Shown one piece after another: positions 24,813-32,663 of a stretch of 64,000 bases of DNA. Origin of the DNA: Candidatus Roseilinea sp. (GTDB lineage Bacteria > Chloroflexota > Anaerolineae > J036 > Brachytrichaceae); NCBI GenBank assembly GCA_025998955.1, contig AP024676.1:3720001-3784000 (forward strand), written 5' to 3'. Position numbers and translations under genes: made by a program. Positions within the stretch are counted from its first letter, which is position 1; each line of letters begins with the position of its first letter. Below the pieces are notes generated by a model, which was given only the letters and a program-made list of their open reading frames with translations, was not told where the DNA came from and searched no databases.

Positions 24813-24824
24813 CCCCCCCCCCCC
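24813..24824 (+). repeat. 12-C homopolymer directly before the SRPBCC start codon
   Basis: Twelve consecutive C residues end one base before AATG, at the place where a Shine-Dalgarno would be expected. Length changes by slippage would alter the spacing or structure of the start region. Confidence 0.8.
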
Positions 24825-24825
24825 A

Positions 24826-25329
24826 ATGCGCCGTTTCGAGTATTCCTTCGTCGTGAACGCGCCGCTCGACAAAGTCTGGGCGTTCCACGACGACCCGACC
24901 GCGCTGCCGAAGGTGATGACCGGTCCGGTGAAGATGCACGTGCACCATGTAGATCGCCCACTGCAGCCGGGCAGCCGCATCCTGATGACGATGCAAATCG
25001 GGCCGATCCGCCGTCGCTGGAATGTCCGGCTGCGCGCGAAGGAAGCCCCGCGCTTCTTCACCGACGAGCAGATCGAAGGCGAAGGGCCGTTTCGACGGTG
25101 GCGCCACACGCATGCATTCGAGGCGATAGATGCCGATCGCACCCGTGTGATTGATCGTCTGGAATACGAGCCCCCGTTCGGCTGGCTCGGCAAGATCGGC
25201 GATGTGCTGTTCGGCGGCATCGTCATGCGCGGCATGTTTGCTTCGCGTGCCAGAGCAACCCGGCGATGGCTGGAGTCGCAGGCTTCGGATGCAACGCGGC
25301 CGGCCAGCGCCGAGCAGTTGGCAAAGTGA
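24826..25329 (+). CDS. SRPBCC (polyketide cyclase/START-like) family protein
   Basis: A 167-residue protein of the SRPBCC helix-grip fold. The opening RRFEYSFVVNAPLDKVWAFHDDPTALPKVM is the usual first strand and helix with the W-x-F-x-D pattern, and the GDVLFGGIVMRGMFASRARATRRWLES helix closes the cavity. These proteins bind hydrophobic ligands and some act as cyclases or hydrolases. ATG 24826 follows a 12-C tract and no Shine-Dalgarno is present. It sits between a reductase and an SDR gene in the CarH-like set. Confidence 0.8.
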   Translation: MRRFEYSFVVNAPLDKVWAFHDDPTALPKVMTGPVKMHVHHVDRPLQPGSRILMTMQIGPIRRRWNVRLRAKEAPRFFTDEQIEGEGPFRRWRHTHAFEAIDADRTRVIDRLEYEPPFGWLGKIGDVLFGGIVMRGMFASRARATRRWLESQASDATRPASAEQLAK

Positions 25330-25360
25330 GTTTCTCTGAGTGCCTTGAGTTGGAGCAGTG

Positions 25361-26074
25361 ATGAAAGATCGAGTCGTTGTGATCACCGGCGCAAGCAGCG
25401 GCATCGGCCGCGCTGCTGCGCTGATGCTGGCGAAGGCCGGCGCCAAATTGGGGCTGGCGGCGCGCAACTATCACGCGCTGATGGAAGTGGCCGACGCTGC
25501 CCGGCAGCTCGGCGCGCAGGCCATCGCCGTCCCCACCGACGTGACGCAGAAAGACCAGGTGGCCGACATGGTGAGTGAGGTGCTGGCCAGCTTCGGGCGG
25601 ATTGACGGGCTGGTGAACTGCGCCGGCGTGGGCGTCATCCGGCCAATCGAGCAACTGACCGAAGCGGATATTGACCGCACCTATGCCGTGAACACGAAGG
25701 GCGTCATCCTGGTCTCGCAGGCGGTCGGAGCGGCAATGCTGAAAACCGGCGGTGGCAGGATCGTCACGCCGGTGGGCACGATGGGGCGCTACGTGATGCG
25801 CGGCAGCGCCGCCTACAGCGCGAGCAAATGGGGCGCAGTGGGTGCGCTCAAGGCGATGGCGACCGAGTGGCAACGCAGTGGCATCGGCATCACATTGCTC
25901 TACCTCGGCGGTGTGAATTCCCCGTTCTGGGACGCGATTGACATGAAGGTGCAGCGCGACAAGATGCTGAGCACAGAGGATGCCGCTCAGGCGATCCTCT
26001 ACGCGCTGCAAGCGCCGCCGAACGGTGTGCTCAACGAGATCGTGCTACAACCGGAAAGTCACCAGTTCATCTAG
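25361..26074 (+). CDS. Short-chain dehydrogenase/reductase
   Basis: A 237-residue classical SDR. ATG 25361 has GGAG five to eight bases upstream; a GTG one codon earlier is less likely. VITGASSGIGRAAALML (about residues 7-23) binds NAD(P), NCAGVG follows, and YSASKWG (about 151-157) gives catalytic Tyr and Lys; the Ser position reads VTPVGTMG, which is a change from the common SS. The substrate is not known. It closes the three-gene set after the CarH-like regulator and ends just before a strong hairpin. Confidence 0.85.
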   Translation: MKDRVVVITGASSGIGRAAALMLAKAGAKLGLAARNYHALMEVADAARQLGAQAIAVPTDVTQKDQVADMVSEVLASFGRIDGLVNCAGVGVIRPIEQLTEADIDRTYAVNTKGVILVSQAVGAAMLKTGGGRIVTPVGTMGRYVMRGSAAYSASKWGAVGALKAMATEWQRSGIGITLLYLGGVNSPFWDAIDMKVQRDKMLSTEDAAQAILYALQAPPNGVLNEIVLQPESHQFI

Positions 26075-26079
26075 TTGCA

Positions 26080-26112
26080 ACGGGTCAGACCGCGCGAAGC
26101 GGTCTGACCCGT
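26080..26112. terminator. Perfect 14-bp hairpin between convergent genes
   Basis: ACGGGTCAGACCGC (26080-26093) and GCGGTCTGACCCGT (26099-26112) form a perfect 14-bp stem with loop GCGAA. The plus-strand tail is AAAGATTT and the minus side is AT-poor, so it probably works as a bidirectional block between the SDR and Yip1-like genes. Confidence 0.65.
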
Positions 26113-26118
26113 AAAGAT

Positions 26119-26658
26119 TTACCCACCGACGAACGTGCCGGCAACTGTAAGGCCGGCGATGACCCCGCCCAAAATCAACGAGAGCACGAAGATGATGACG
26201 TTGACGATGATAGCGGTCAAAATAGCCTTCTGCGTGTCCAGGCCGGCGGCTTCGCGGATGGCCAACACCGTGGCAACGATGCCCAACACCAGCGCGATGA
26301 TGGAACCGACCAACGGGATGATGACCGGGATCTGGAAGATGTAGGTATGTCCCAAGATGCGCAGCATCTCCGTTGTGTTCGTCTGGCCCTGAAAGAACCT
26401 CGACGCCACAAAGGCCGTCAGCCAGCTTCCCAGCAACCAGCCAATCAGCGCCCCGAAAATGGATAAGAGGATCGCGCCTATGAAGCCGAGCGGGCTGCCT
26501 AGCAAGCCACTGATTACACCAACCAGCAAGGTGACGACGATGACGATGATGGCCGCCGGCTGGAGCGCGTTTGCATCGTGCGCCACTTCGCGATAGACGG
26601 GAGCTTTGAACGTAACGATGCCTTGCAGTCGTTCAATTAGAGAAGCTGACGATGTCAT
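26119..26658 (-). CDS. Yip1-domain membrane protein
   Basis: A 179-residue protein starting at ATG 26658 with a strong Shine-Dalgarno (GGAGGT) six bases before. After a cytosolic N-terminal MTSSASLIERLQGIVTFKAPVYREVAHD, five hydrophobic segments follow, including LQPAAIIVIVVTLLVGVISGLLG, IGAILLSIFGALIGWLLGSWL and the Gly-rich IIVNVIIFVLSLILGGVIAGL. This is the Yip1/DUF1282-type pattern. The function in bacteria is not known. The adjacent DUF4013 gene has the same orientation. Confidence 0.72.
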   Translation of the reverse strand: MTSSASLIERLQGIVTFKAPVYREVAHDANALQPAAIIVIVVTLLVGVISGLLGSPLGFIGAILLSIFGALIGWLLGSWLTAFVASRFFQGQTNTTEMLRILGHTYIFQIPVIIPLVGSIIALVLGIVATVLAIREAAGLDTQKAILTAIIVNVIIFVLSLILGGVIAGLTVAGTFVGG

Positions 26659-26780
26659 GTGTGTTACCTCCGAGTGAGTCTGCTTGAGCAAGATATCCGT
26701 TCTGTGTTAAGAACGTGCTGAACCTTGGGTCACTTGTCCGCACCCGAGTATGGGCGCGACACTTAGGATGTGCAGGACTT

Positions 26781-27479
26781 TCAAACCACGATGTTGTTGG
26801 TGCGCACGTATTGGCCGCAGAGGTTCCCCAGCAACACGACGATGTAGGGCGCGGCCAGCAGTGAGATGACGAGAGAGAGGATCTGGCCTAGGCAGGGGAT
26901 GATGTTGAGCACACCGACGATCAGGCTGAGGACGATGGCAATGCCGATGATCACGATGAAAATCATCAGGTAGTCGCCGCTGTTGACGCGCGCGGTGTTC
27001 AACAGCTCGCCGATGCGCAGGCAGGCGCCGATGTCTTTCGTCTTGGTGTACTGGATGTAGATCGCCGGCGAGAGGTAAGCCAGGAGCAGACCGTAGATCA
27101 GCGCCAGACAACCCATCGCGAACATGAGCACGCCGATGCCGGCGGCAGCGGCGCCTTGTACGGCTTCGCCGCCTTCGGACAGAGCCGCCAGGCCGCCGCT
27201 GGCAATCGTGACGATGCAGCTCAGCAGGATAATCGGCAACCCGAGGATGAGGGTGACGACGAACAGCTTCAGACCATCCATGAACTTTTCGCCAAGGTTA
27301 TCCCAGGTGGGCAACGGGACATCCATGCCGTTCGATGTGTTCTTGAGGTGTTCGATAGCGTAGCCGCTCAGCGCGAAGTTGAGGATGGGCACCAATGCGA
27401 TCAGCGCGCCGATGCCGAGTTTGCTGGGCCAGTTTTGGTCTTCGGTGGGATGCTGCACGGCCCGTCCGATGTCAATCAT
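26781..27479 (-). CDS. DUF4013 membrane protein
   Basis: A 232-residue membrane protein from ATG 27479 with AAAGGAGC ten bases upstream. The DUF4013 pattern is visible as IGALIALVPILNFALSGYAIEHLKNT, then LPTWDNLGEKFMDGLKL, followed by four to five hydrophobic segments. The family has no known function but is common in Chloroflexota and Archaea. It precedes the Yip1-like gene by 122 bp on the same strand. The 27480-27624 gap to the dehydrogenase gene contains nothing recognised. Confidence 0.8.
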   Translation of the reverse strand: MIDIGRAVQHPTEDQNWPSKLGIGALIALVPILNFALSGYAIEHLKNTSNGMDVPLPTWDNLGEKFMDGLKLFVVTLILGLPIILLSCIVTIASGGLAALSEGGEAVQGAAAAGIGVLMFAMGCLALIYGLLLAYLSPAIYIQYTKTKDIGACLRIGELLNTARVNSGDYLMIFIVIIGIAIVLSLIVGVLNIIPCLGQILSLVISLLAAPYIVVLLGNLCGQYVRTNNIVV

Positions 27480-27624
27480 TGCGTAGCTCCTTTGAGAAAT
27501 AAACGCACGGACGCGCAACGGCCGGCAACCCTCTCTCGGCCCGTTTCAAGCGCATCCCGTGATGGATTAATTGAACTGCGCCGAATTGTAGTGACCGTCT
27601 GCAAATTCACAAGTTGAGACACGC

Positions 27625-28662
27625 TTAGGCCACGCGACCTTCGAGCGGTTCACCGTTGAGCGCGCGCCGGACGTTGGCGTAGAACTCGGCAAACTCGCTG
27701 CTGAATCCGCTGTCGTTGCAACTGCCGATATGCGGTAATAGGAAGATGTTCGCGTCGGGATCGCTGTCGGCCAGCATGAGGAGCGGGTTGTCCGGCCGGA
27801 TCGGTTCCCACTCATAGGTGTCGAACGACGCGCCAGCCAGATGGCCGGATCGCACCGCGTCGGCGACTGCTTGCTCATCCACCACGCTGCCGCTGCCGGC
27901 TTCCACCAACCAGGCACCGGGCTTCATCATGGCGATTCGTGTCGCGTTCAGCCAGAGGTCGGTTTCCTGGAAGTAGGGGAGCAGGCACACGACGATGTCG
28001 CTCTCGCGCAACACCTGCTCTGCGTCACGATGGACGATGCCTAGCTCCTCCTCCACGAAGCGCGGCAGCGGATGGCGCTTGGCGTAGAGCAGCCGGCAGC
28101 CCCATGGCCACAGGCGGCGCGCCAGCTCCGCGCCGATCTCGCCGAAGCCGAGGATGCCGATGGTCTTGCCGTAGATCAAGCTCACGCGCGTTTGTCCGCT
28201 CCAGTTGAAGGCGAATACGTCCTCTGTGGTGCGGCGCGGACCGGAGGGAAGGAAAGCTTCCGGCGGCATGTGCAACACCTTTTGCAGGGGCACGGCCCGG
28301 CGCAGCACGGCCAGCATTTGCAGCATCAGGTTCTCGGCCACGGCGATGGTGCCGCGAATCGGGCGCACGCACACCGGCACATGAAACTCGCGGGCGGCAT
28401 CCAGGTCTATGTCGTGGTAGAGCGAGCCGATGCGCTGGATGATCTTCAGGCGCGGCCCGGCTTCGATCATCGCGCGATCCACGCCGCCGGCGCGCTCGGT
28501 GATCAACGCATCGGCGTCGCGCAGCAACCGAAGTACTTCATCGCGCGAAACCTCGGTGCTGCGGCGCATGACGACCTCGAACTCGGCGGGGGCAGCGGAC
28601 AGTCGCCAGGCTTGATGCTGTTTGCCCAGGGGGCAGAGGTAGAGGACGGTGTATCGGGCCAT
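27625..28662 (-). CDS. D-2-hydroxyacid dehydrogenase-like protein with altered catalytic site
   Basis: A 345-residue member of the D-isomer 2-hydroxyacid dehydrogenase family. The NAD motif GILGFGEIGAELARRL lies near residues 165-180. The Glu and His of the catalytic set are present (SFDTYEWEP and LPHIGS), but the usual NTARGGLVDE reads EAGSGSVVDE, so the catalytic Arg is Ser. This suggests a changed or lost dehydrogenase activity. It starts 14 bp from the divergent Uma2 gene. The substrate is not evident. Confidence 0.82.
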   Translation of the reverse strand: MARYTVLYLCPLGKQHQAWRLSAAPAEFEVVMRRSTEVSRDEVLRLLRDADALITERAGGVDRAMIEAGPRLKIIQRIGSLYHDIDLDAAREFHVPVCVRPIRGTIAVAENLMLQMLAVLRRAVPLQKVLHMPPEAFLPSGPRRTTEDVFAFNWSGQTRVSLIYGKTIGILGFGEIGAELARRLWPWGCRLLYAKRHPLPRFVEEELGIVHRDAEQVLRESDIVVCLLPYFQETDLWLNATRIAMMKPGAWLVEAGSGSVVDEQAVADAVRSGHLAGASFDTYEWEPIRPDNPLLMLADSDPDANIFLLPHIGSCNDSGFSSEFAEFYANVRRALNGEPLEGRVA

Positions 28663-28676
28663 GCGGCGAGTTTACA

Positions 28677-29411
28677 ATGTACGGCATGAGCGAGGTTGTG
28701 GCCGTCTCCAGGGTGACGCAAGCAGGGGAACGCGTTCCCCCGCTCGAAAACGGCGACCGGCTGACGCGCCGGGAGTTCGAGCGGCGTTATGCTGCCATGC
28801 CCAACGTCAAAAAGGCAGAGCTGATCGAAGGAGTCGTATACATGCTCTCCCCTCTCCACGTCAGCGCACACGCTGAACCGCACGCCACCATTGTAGGCTG
28901 GCTATGGACCTACGCAGTCAATACGCCTGGCGTGCGCCTCGCCGACAACGCCACGTTGCAGTTGGACATGGACAACGAGTTCCAGCCCGATGTCATGCTG
29001 TTTGTTGACCCGGCGTTGGGCAGCCGGGCGCGCATCACGGACGACGACTACATCGCCGGCGCGCCGGAGCTGATCGTCGAGATCGCCGCCAGCAGCGCTT
29101 CGATAGACGTGCACGACAAGTTGAAGGTCTACCGGCGCAGCGGCGTGCAGGAGTTCCTGGTCTGGCGCACACGCGATGCCGCGATAGATTGGTGGGAGAT
29201 GCGCGAGGGCGACTATGCGCCCTTGTCCCGCGCAGGCGGCGTGATCGGCAGCCGCGTCTTCCCCGGCTTGGCCTTGGATGTGGACGCGCTGCTGCGCAAC
29301 GACCTGGCGCATGTGCTGGCCGTGCTGCAGGACGGTCTGCGTAGCGACCTGCACGCAGGTTTCGTCGAGCAGCTTCGCCGGCGCGGGAGCGGAGCGCCAT
29401 CGCGCGTATGA
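28677..29411 (+). CDS. Uma2 family (DUF820) putative endonuclease
   Basis: A 244-residue protein of the Uma2/DUF820 family, a PD-(D/E)XK nuclease fold widely spread in Chloroflexota and cyanobacteria. Visible parts are RLTRREFERRYAAMPNVKKAELIEGVVYML, FQPDVMLFVDP, the core PELIVEIAASSAS with the D-E-x-S arrangement, DVHDKLKVYRRSGVQEFLVW and a C-terminal helix. Start ATG 28677 or the second Met three codons later. Its stop overlaps the GH4 start by ATGA. Biological role of the family is not settled; transposon and toxin links have been proposed. Confidence 0.85.
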   Translation: MYGMSEVVAVSRVTQAGERVPPLENGDRLTRREFERRYAAMPNVKKAELIEGVVYMLSPLHVSAHAEPHATIVGWLWTYAVNTPGVRLADNATLQLDMDNEFQPDVMLFVDPALGSRARITDDDYIAGAPELIVEIAASSASIDVHDKLKVYRRSGVQEFLVWRTRDAAIDWWEMREGDYAPLSRAGGVIGSRVFPGLALDVDALLRNDLAHVLAVLQDGLRSDLHAGFVEQLRRRGSGAPSRV

Positions 29412-30739
29412 GCACGAAGATCGTCGTCATCGGCGCAGGCAGCGTGAGCTTCGGCCCGGCCATCCTCAGAGACCTCTTCGCTTTTGCCGGCGACCTGCGC
29501 GGCAGCGAGATCTGGCTGGTGGACATCAACGCCGAAGCGCTCGACGTGATGGCGCGCTATGCGGACAAGTTGAATGCCGCCTTCGATCAGCCCTTCACGT
29601 TGCACGCCACGACCGATCGCTGCCAGGCGTTACCCGGCGCGCGTTTCGTCATCGTTTCGGTCGCCGTAGATCGTTTGGCGACGTGGAAGCTGGATTGGCA
29701 GATCCCGCTCAAACACGGCGTGCGCCACATCCTGGGCGAAAACGGTGGGCCGGGTGGGTTGAGCCACACACTGCGCAACATCCCGCTGCTGCTCAGCATC
29801 GCCCGCGACGTGGAGCGGCTCGCGCCGCAAGCCATGCTGCTCAACTTCACCAACCCGATGAGCCGGCTGTGCATGGCGCTCGACCGATATACGCGCGTGC
29901 GCTTCGTTGGGCTGTGCCATCAAATCGGCGAGGGATACCACATCGTCAACCGCGCCCTCGGCCTCGTGCCGGAGAGCGGCGATTGGTGGGCCGACACGCA
30001 CGCGATTCAGCAGCGCATCCACATCACGGCCGCCGGCCTGAACCATTTCACGTTCATCCTCGACTTACGCGATGCCCAGACGGGCGAAGACTTGTATCCG
30101 CTGTTGCGCGAGCGGTTGGCCAAGATGCCGATGGACTTCGAGTTGATGTCGCGCCGGTTGATGGACGTCTTCGGCCTGTTCTGTGCGACGGGCGACGGCC
30201 ACGCCGGCGAATACATCGGCTTCGCTGCGGAGACGATGGCGCTGACCGGCTACGACTTTCACCGCTACGAGAAGCACGGGCATGAGCAGTGGGAGCGCAT
30301 CCGCCGCATCGCCGGCTCGACGGATCCGGCTGATTTGGTCGAGCTGAAGGCATCCGTCCGGCATCCTGGCGAACGTGCCGTGCCGATCATCCATGCCATG
30401 CTGCGTGACCTGAACCAGTATGAGCTTTCGGCCAACATCCGCAACGACGGCTGCATCAGCAACTTGCCGGGCGATGCCATCGTCGAAGTGCCGGCGATCG
30501 TGAACGCGCGCGGCGTCCACGGCATCCATGTCGGCCCGCTGCCGAAAGGGCTGGCCGCCATCATGCGCCGTGAAGTCGAGATTCAAGAGCTGGTGGTGGA
30601 GGCTGGCGTGAAGGGCGACCGCAACGCTGCACTCCAGGCGCTGCTGCTCGACCCGCACATCCACAGCTATGCGCAGGCCACGCATCTGCTCGACGACCTG
30701 CTCAAGGCGCACGCCAAGTACCTGCCTCAGTTCGCTTGA
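29408..30739 (+). CDS. Glycoside hydrolase family 4 (alpha-galactosidase/galacturonidase type)
   Basis: A 443-residue NAD- and Mn-dependent glycosidase. The N-terminal Rossmann motif is IVVIGAGSVSFG. GENGGPGGLSHTLRNIPLLL and LLNFTNPMSRL are GH4 signatures, and GLCHQIGEG contains the Cys-His pair that binds the metal; a further His is in GDGHAGEY. GH4 enzymes act by oxidation at C3 and elimination, unlike other glycosidases. It is translationally coupled to the Uma2 gene and lies near the GH1 gene, suggesting uptake and breakdown of plant sugars. The exact substrate is uncertain. Confidence 0.9.
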   Translation: MSTKIVVIGAGSVSFGPAILRDLFAFAGDLRGSEIWLVDINAEALDVMARYADKLNAAFDQPFTLHATTDRCQALPGARFVIVSVAVDRLATWKLDWQIPLKHGVRHILGENGGPGGLSHTLRNIPLLLSIARDVERLAPQAMLLNFTNPMSRLCMALDRYTRVRFVGLCHQIGEGYHIVNRALGLVPESGDWWADTHAIQQRIHITAAGLNHFTFILDLRDAQTGEDLYPLLRERLAKMPMDFELMSRRLMDVFGLFCATGDGHAGEYIGFAAETMALTGYDFHRYEKHGHEQWERIRRIAGSTDPADLVELKASVRHPGERAVPIIHAMLRDLNQYELSANIRNDGCISNLPGDAIVEVPAIVNARGVHGIHVGPLPKGLAAIMRREVEIQELVVEAGVKGDRNAALQALLLDPHIHSYAQATHLLDDLLKAHAKYLPQFA

Positions 30740-30826
30740 AGACAGGATGAACACAATGAGCAGTTTGGGGCTGTTTGCGTTCGTAGAAGCGAAACTTCTT
30801 TTTGAACTCCAACCATTCCGTCCTAG

Positions 30827-31294
30827 ATGAACGACTTGACCGAAGTTCGCAATTTCATCCTCGCGCGCCGGCAGGCGACGCTCGCCGTCTGCGCCAACGA
30901 CGAGCCGTTCACCGCAATGACGTCGTATGTGGTCGAGCCGGGCGTAGCCGGCCTGCTCATCCACCTCAGCGACCTCGCGCCGCACAAACGCATGTTGCTG
31001 GCCAACCCCAAGTGCAGCGTGCTGATCGCCGAAGCCGACGACGGCCGCGCCGAGGTCATGTCGCTGGCCCGCGTGGCTTTGCAGGGCATCGCAGCGAAGA
31101 TCGAGAAGCACACAGACGACTATGCGCAGGCCAAAGCGCGCTTTCTGGCTCGCCTGCCGTCCAGCGAGATCATGTTCGGCTTACCCGATTTCGACCTATT
31201 CCGCATCACGCCGACCGGCGGGCGGTTCATCGGCGGTTTCGGGCGTGCCTTCGCCTTCACCGCCGACCAACTCATTCAAATCTCCAATCCCTAA
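30827..31294 (+). CDS. Pyridoxamine 5'-phosphate oxidase-fold protein (HugZ-like)
   Basis: A 155-residue split-barrel flavin-binding protein. RNFILARRQATLAVCANDEPFTAMTSYV is the first strand region, SDLAPHKRMLLANPKCSVLIAEA is typical, and the C-terminal DFDLFRITPTGGRFIGGFGRAFAF fits haem-utilisation (HugZ/HutZ-like) PPOX proteins. The last residues IQISNP and the TAA stop are encoded by a heptad repeat array. The function could be haem handling or a small oxidoreductase. The 87 bp before it has no clear promoter. Confidence 0.8.
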   Translation: MNDLTEVRNFILARRQATLAVCANDEPFTAMTSYVVEPGVAGLLIHLSDLAPHKRMLLANPKCSVLIAEADDGRAEVMSLARVALQGIAAKIEKHTDDYAQAKARFLARLPSSEIMFGLPDFDLFRITPTGGRFIGGFGRAFAFTADQLIQISNP

Positions 31295-31325
31295 TCTCCA
31301 ATCTCCAATCTCAAATCTCAAATCT
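31277..31325 (+). repeat. Heptanucleotide tandem array CNAATCT
   Basis: Seven 7-bp units (CAAATCT, CCAATCC, CTAATCT, CCAATCT and similar; on the other strand AGATTNG) cover the end of the PPOX-fold gene and most of the gap before the GH1 gene. The array encodes the last residues and stop codon of the upstream gene. Confidence 0.85.
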
Positions 31326-31340
31326 CTTCACCACTGCACC

Positions 31341-32657
31341 ATGAGCACACTCTCGTTCCCTCCCGGTTTCCTGTGGGGCACAGCGACCTCCTCATATCAG
31401 ATCGAAGGCGCAGCACACGAAGATGGCCGCGGGCGATCCATCTGGGATGACTTCTGCCGCTACAAGGACGCCATCCAGGACGGCAGCGACGGCAGCGTTG
31501 CGTGCGATCACTATCACCGCTATCGAGAAGATGTGGCGCTGATGAAGCAACTTGGCTTACAGGCCTATCGCTTCTCGATTGCCTGGCCGCGCATCTTGCC
31601 GAAGGGTTACGGCGCGGTCAACCCCAAGGGGGTCGCGTTCTACGACCGGCTGGTAGATGAGCTGCTGGCTGCCGGCATCCGCCCATTCGTCACGCTGTAT
31701 CACTGGGATTTGCCTTCAGCGCTGCACGCGCAGGGAGGCTGGACGACGCGCGACAGCGCCGGCTGGTTCGCCGATTACGCCGCGGTCGTCGTGCGCGCCC
31801 TAGGCGACCGCGTGAAGGACTGGATCACGCTGAACGAACCGTGGTGCAGCGCCTACCTGGGCTACGAGTTTGGCATGCATGCACCGGGTTACCAAGACAA
31901 AGCCTTGGCCTCACGCGCCGGTCACAACCTGTTGTTGGCGCATGCGCTGGGCATGCAAGCGATCCGTGCTGCCGGCAATGCCGAGACCCGCGTGGGCATC
32001 ACGCTGAACTTCGAGCCACGCCTGCCGGCCACCGACAGCGACGAAGACCGCCGGGCCGCCGAGCAGGAGTTCGACTGGCAGTACGAGGGCTTCGCCGAGC
32101 CGATCCTGACCGGCGCCTACAGCCAGCGCATGCTCGATCGCATGGCCGGCGCTGCCGATATCCGCGCCGGTGACCTCGCGATGATCGCGGCGCGCAACGA
32201 CTTCATCGGCGTGAACTACTACAGCGCCGTGCGGGTGAGTGCCACCAGAGGCGCAGTGTACGACGATGATCCTGAATTCACGCGCATGGGCTGGGCAGTG
32301 CGGCCGGACGGGCTCTACGCCATCCTGATGAAGCTGCACCGCGCCACGCAGGGACGCACGCCGCTCTATATCACCGAGAACGGCGCGTCGTTCAGCGATA
32401 CGGTCACCGACGGGCGCGTGCATGACGAACGCCGCGTCGCGTATCTGCGCGCGCACTTCGCAGCGACGCACCGGGCGATTCAAGACGGCGCCGACGTGCG
32501 CGGCTTCTTCGTTTGGTCGTTGATGGATAACTTCGAGTGGTCCTTCGGCTACCAGCAATGCTTTGGGATCGTGCACGTGGACTATGCGACGCAGCAGCGC
32601 ACCATCAAAGATAGCGGCTATTACCTGCGCGACGTGATCGCTGCCAACGCAATTTGA
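31341..32657 (+). CDS. Glycoside hydrolase family 1 beta-glucosidase
   Basis: A 438-residue retaining beta-glycosidase. The N-terminal signature FPPGFLWGTATSSYQIEGAA (residues 5-24) is present, WITLNEPW holds the acid/base Glu (about 164) and LYITENGASF the nucleophile (about Glu 343). ATG 31341 begins right after the heptad repeat, which leaves no obvious Shine-Dalgarno. No signal peptide is seen, so it acts inside on imported oligosaccharides. The convergent GT2 gene starts its stop six bases away. Confidence 0.95.
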   Translation: MSTLSFPPGFLWGTATSSYQIEGAAHEDGRGRSIWDDFCRYKDAIQDGSDGSVACDHYHRYREDVALMKQLGLQAYRFSIAWPRILPKGYGAVNPKGVAFYDRLVDELLAAGIRPFVTLYHWDLPSALHAQGGWTTRDSAGWFADYAAVVVRALGDRVKDWITLNEPWCSAYLGYEFGMHAPGYQDKALASRAGHNLLLAHALGMQAIRAAGNAETRVGITLNFEPRLPATDSDEDRRAAEQEFDWQYEGFAEPILTGAYSQRMLDRMAGAADIRAGDLAMIAARNDFIGVNYYSAVRVSATRGAVYDDDPEFTRMGWAVRPDGLYAILMKLHRATQGRTPLYITENGASFSDTVTDGRVHDERRVAYLRAHFAATHRAIQDGADVRGFFVWSLMDNFEWSFGYQQCFGIVHVDYATQQRTIKDSGYYLRDVIAANAI

Positions 32658-32663
32658 TCGCGC

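Noticed and set aside
26080-26112. The 14-bp hairpin as an insertion-sequence end
   Set aside because: No transposase or target duplication is near, and its position between convergent genes suits a bidirectional terminator.
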